Assembly: GCA_008363265.1 (NCBI GenBank) | Contig: RHKR01000177.1 | Coordinates: forward strand, 1-5,750 | Direction: 5' to 3' | Length of the DNA: 5,750 nt | From: Chlorobiota bacterium | Lineage (GTDB): Bacteria > Bacteroidota > Ignavibacteria > Ignavibacteriales > Ignavibacteriaceae | Part shown: piece after piece, positions 5,310-5,750 of the stretch | How the letters are laid out: every line of letters starts with the position of its first letter | How positions within the stretch are numbered: position 1 is the stretch's first letter | Made by a program: the position numbers and the translations under genes | Notes under the pieces: generated by a model | Seen by the model: only the letters and a program-made list of their open reading frames with translations | The model's database searches: none | Told to the model about the DNA's origin: nothing

Positions 5310-5391
5310 ATTTGACTCTATAAAATTGGATATATGCGGAGAGGCCGCGGTGGCTTTCTCTGATTTTTTATTAGTAAAGCGAAATGCTTAT
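5310..5391. promoter_or_regulatory. Divergent promoter region between the lytic transglycosylase gene and rpiA
   Basis: These 82 bp must hold two back-to-back promoters unless transcription enters from outside. TAAAATTG (5321-5328, plus strand) differs by one base from the Bacteroidota -7 consensus TAnnTTTG, but no well-spaced TTG is found upstream, so the promoter is not assigned. A GC-rich patch (5336-5355) includes the palindrome CCGCGG. Confidence 0.4.
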
Positions 5392-5750
5392 ATGACCGGA
5401 ACGGAAGTTCTTAAAGAACAGGCGGCACATGCCGCTCTGAAATACGTGAAGAGCGGATACACTCTCGGATTGGGCACAGGCTCAACCGTAAAATACGCTC
5501 TTGAAGGTTTGGCAAAAAACCTAAAAAACGGTACACTTCAGAACATCAGAGGTGTCGCCACCTCGAGTTCAACCGAAGAAGTGGCCCGCTTACTCGGTAT
5601 CCCGCTTGTTACCTTCAAAGAAGTGACCTCACTTGATGTCTACATCGACGGTGCCGATGAGGTCGATCCCTCGATGCGCCTGATAAAAGGGGGCGGTGGC
5701 GCGCTTCTTCGTGAAAAGATAGTTGCCCAGAACTCAACTGTCCGGGTGAT
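5392..5750 (+). CDS. rpiA: Ribose-5-phosphate isomerase A, N-terminal part (runs off the window)
   Basis: RpiA interconverts ribose 5-phosphate and ribulose 5-phosphate in the non-oxidative pentose phosphate pathway, in the cytosol. The visible first 119 residues, about half of the usual ~220-230, start MTGTEVLKEQAAHAAL. They carry the phosphate-binding loop LGLGTGSTV (25-33), ATSSST (56-61), the active-site motif DVYIDGADEVD (82-92) and LIKGGGGALLREKI (97-110). These are the family's defining motifs, and the frame is intact to the window edge. The ATG at 5392 is chosen because it gives the normal N-terminus. The frame is open upstream with a GTG at 5350, but the added residues do not look like RpiA. 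No Shine-Dalgarno precedes the start. The gene is divergent from the lytic transglycosylase gene and shows no functional link to it. Confidence 0.96.
   Translation, partial: MTGTEVLKEQAAHAALKYVKSGYTLGLGTGSTVKYALEGLAKNLKNGTLQNIRGVATSSSTEEVARLLGIPLVTFKEVTSLDVYIDGADEVDPSMRLIKGGGGALLREKIVAQNSTVRV

Noticed and set aside
5350..5391. GTG at 5350 as an extended start for rpiA
   Set aside because: The frame is open, but the extra residues (VAFSDFLLVKRNAY) do not fit the RpiA N-terminus, and the ATG at 5392 gives the standard length and motif spacing.

Overview
The window reads as a chromosomal segment of a Bacteroidota/Chlorobi-lineage bacterium, most likely class Ignavibacteria. The main evidence is the large secreted protein at 2446-4305. 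Its last ~85 residues (YDLAQNFPNPFNPSTTIRF... SGVYLYQL... TRKFTLLK) are a textbook type A C-terminal sorting domain of the type IX secretion system (T9SS), in the wording typical of Ignavibacteria and relatives. This lineage call is inference from protein style, not from a marker gene.

Layout. Positions 7-234 (+) encode a small Trm112/UPF0434-like zinc-ribbon-type protein. It converges on, and overlaps by 13 bp, a three-gene minus-strand cluster. In transcription order this is a Yip1-domain membrane protein (2096-1299), a DUF2721 membrane protein (1296-817) and leucyl/phenylalanyl-tRNA-protein transferase aat (824-222). The three genes are 2 bp apart or overlap by 8 bp and are almost certainly one operon. 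A 349-bp intergenic region (2097-2445) separates this operon from the divergent T9SS cargo gene. It is unusually rich in inverted and direct repeats. The T9SS gene ends in a strong bidirectional-looking hairpin terminator (4380-4415), which it shares with a convergent, minus-strand MltD-like lytic transglycosylase (5309-4440). That gene is divergent, across 82 bp, from rpiA (5392 to the window end, 5' part only).

How the genes relate. Aat marks proteins with basic N-termini for ClpS/ClpAP-type degradation; its two membrane-protein operon partners have no known function. The lytic transglycosylase acts on the cell wall, the T9SS protein is exported to the surface or medium, and rpiA belongs to the pentose phosphate pathway. 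These look like separate housekeeping and envelope units rather than a single system. I see no mobile element, CRISPR array, tRNA or rRNA, and no convincing evidence of a novel defence-type system.

The most interesting non-genic signals are three. First, a textbook rho-independent terminator for the small Trm112-like gene lies inside the aat coding sequence on the opposite strand (379-411). Second, a long imperfect inverted repeat (2126-2183) sits in the promoter region of the Yip1 operon. Third, a 12-bp direct repeat at 21-bp spacing plus a hairpin lie next to it (2194-2252).
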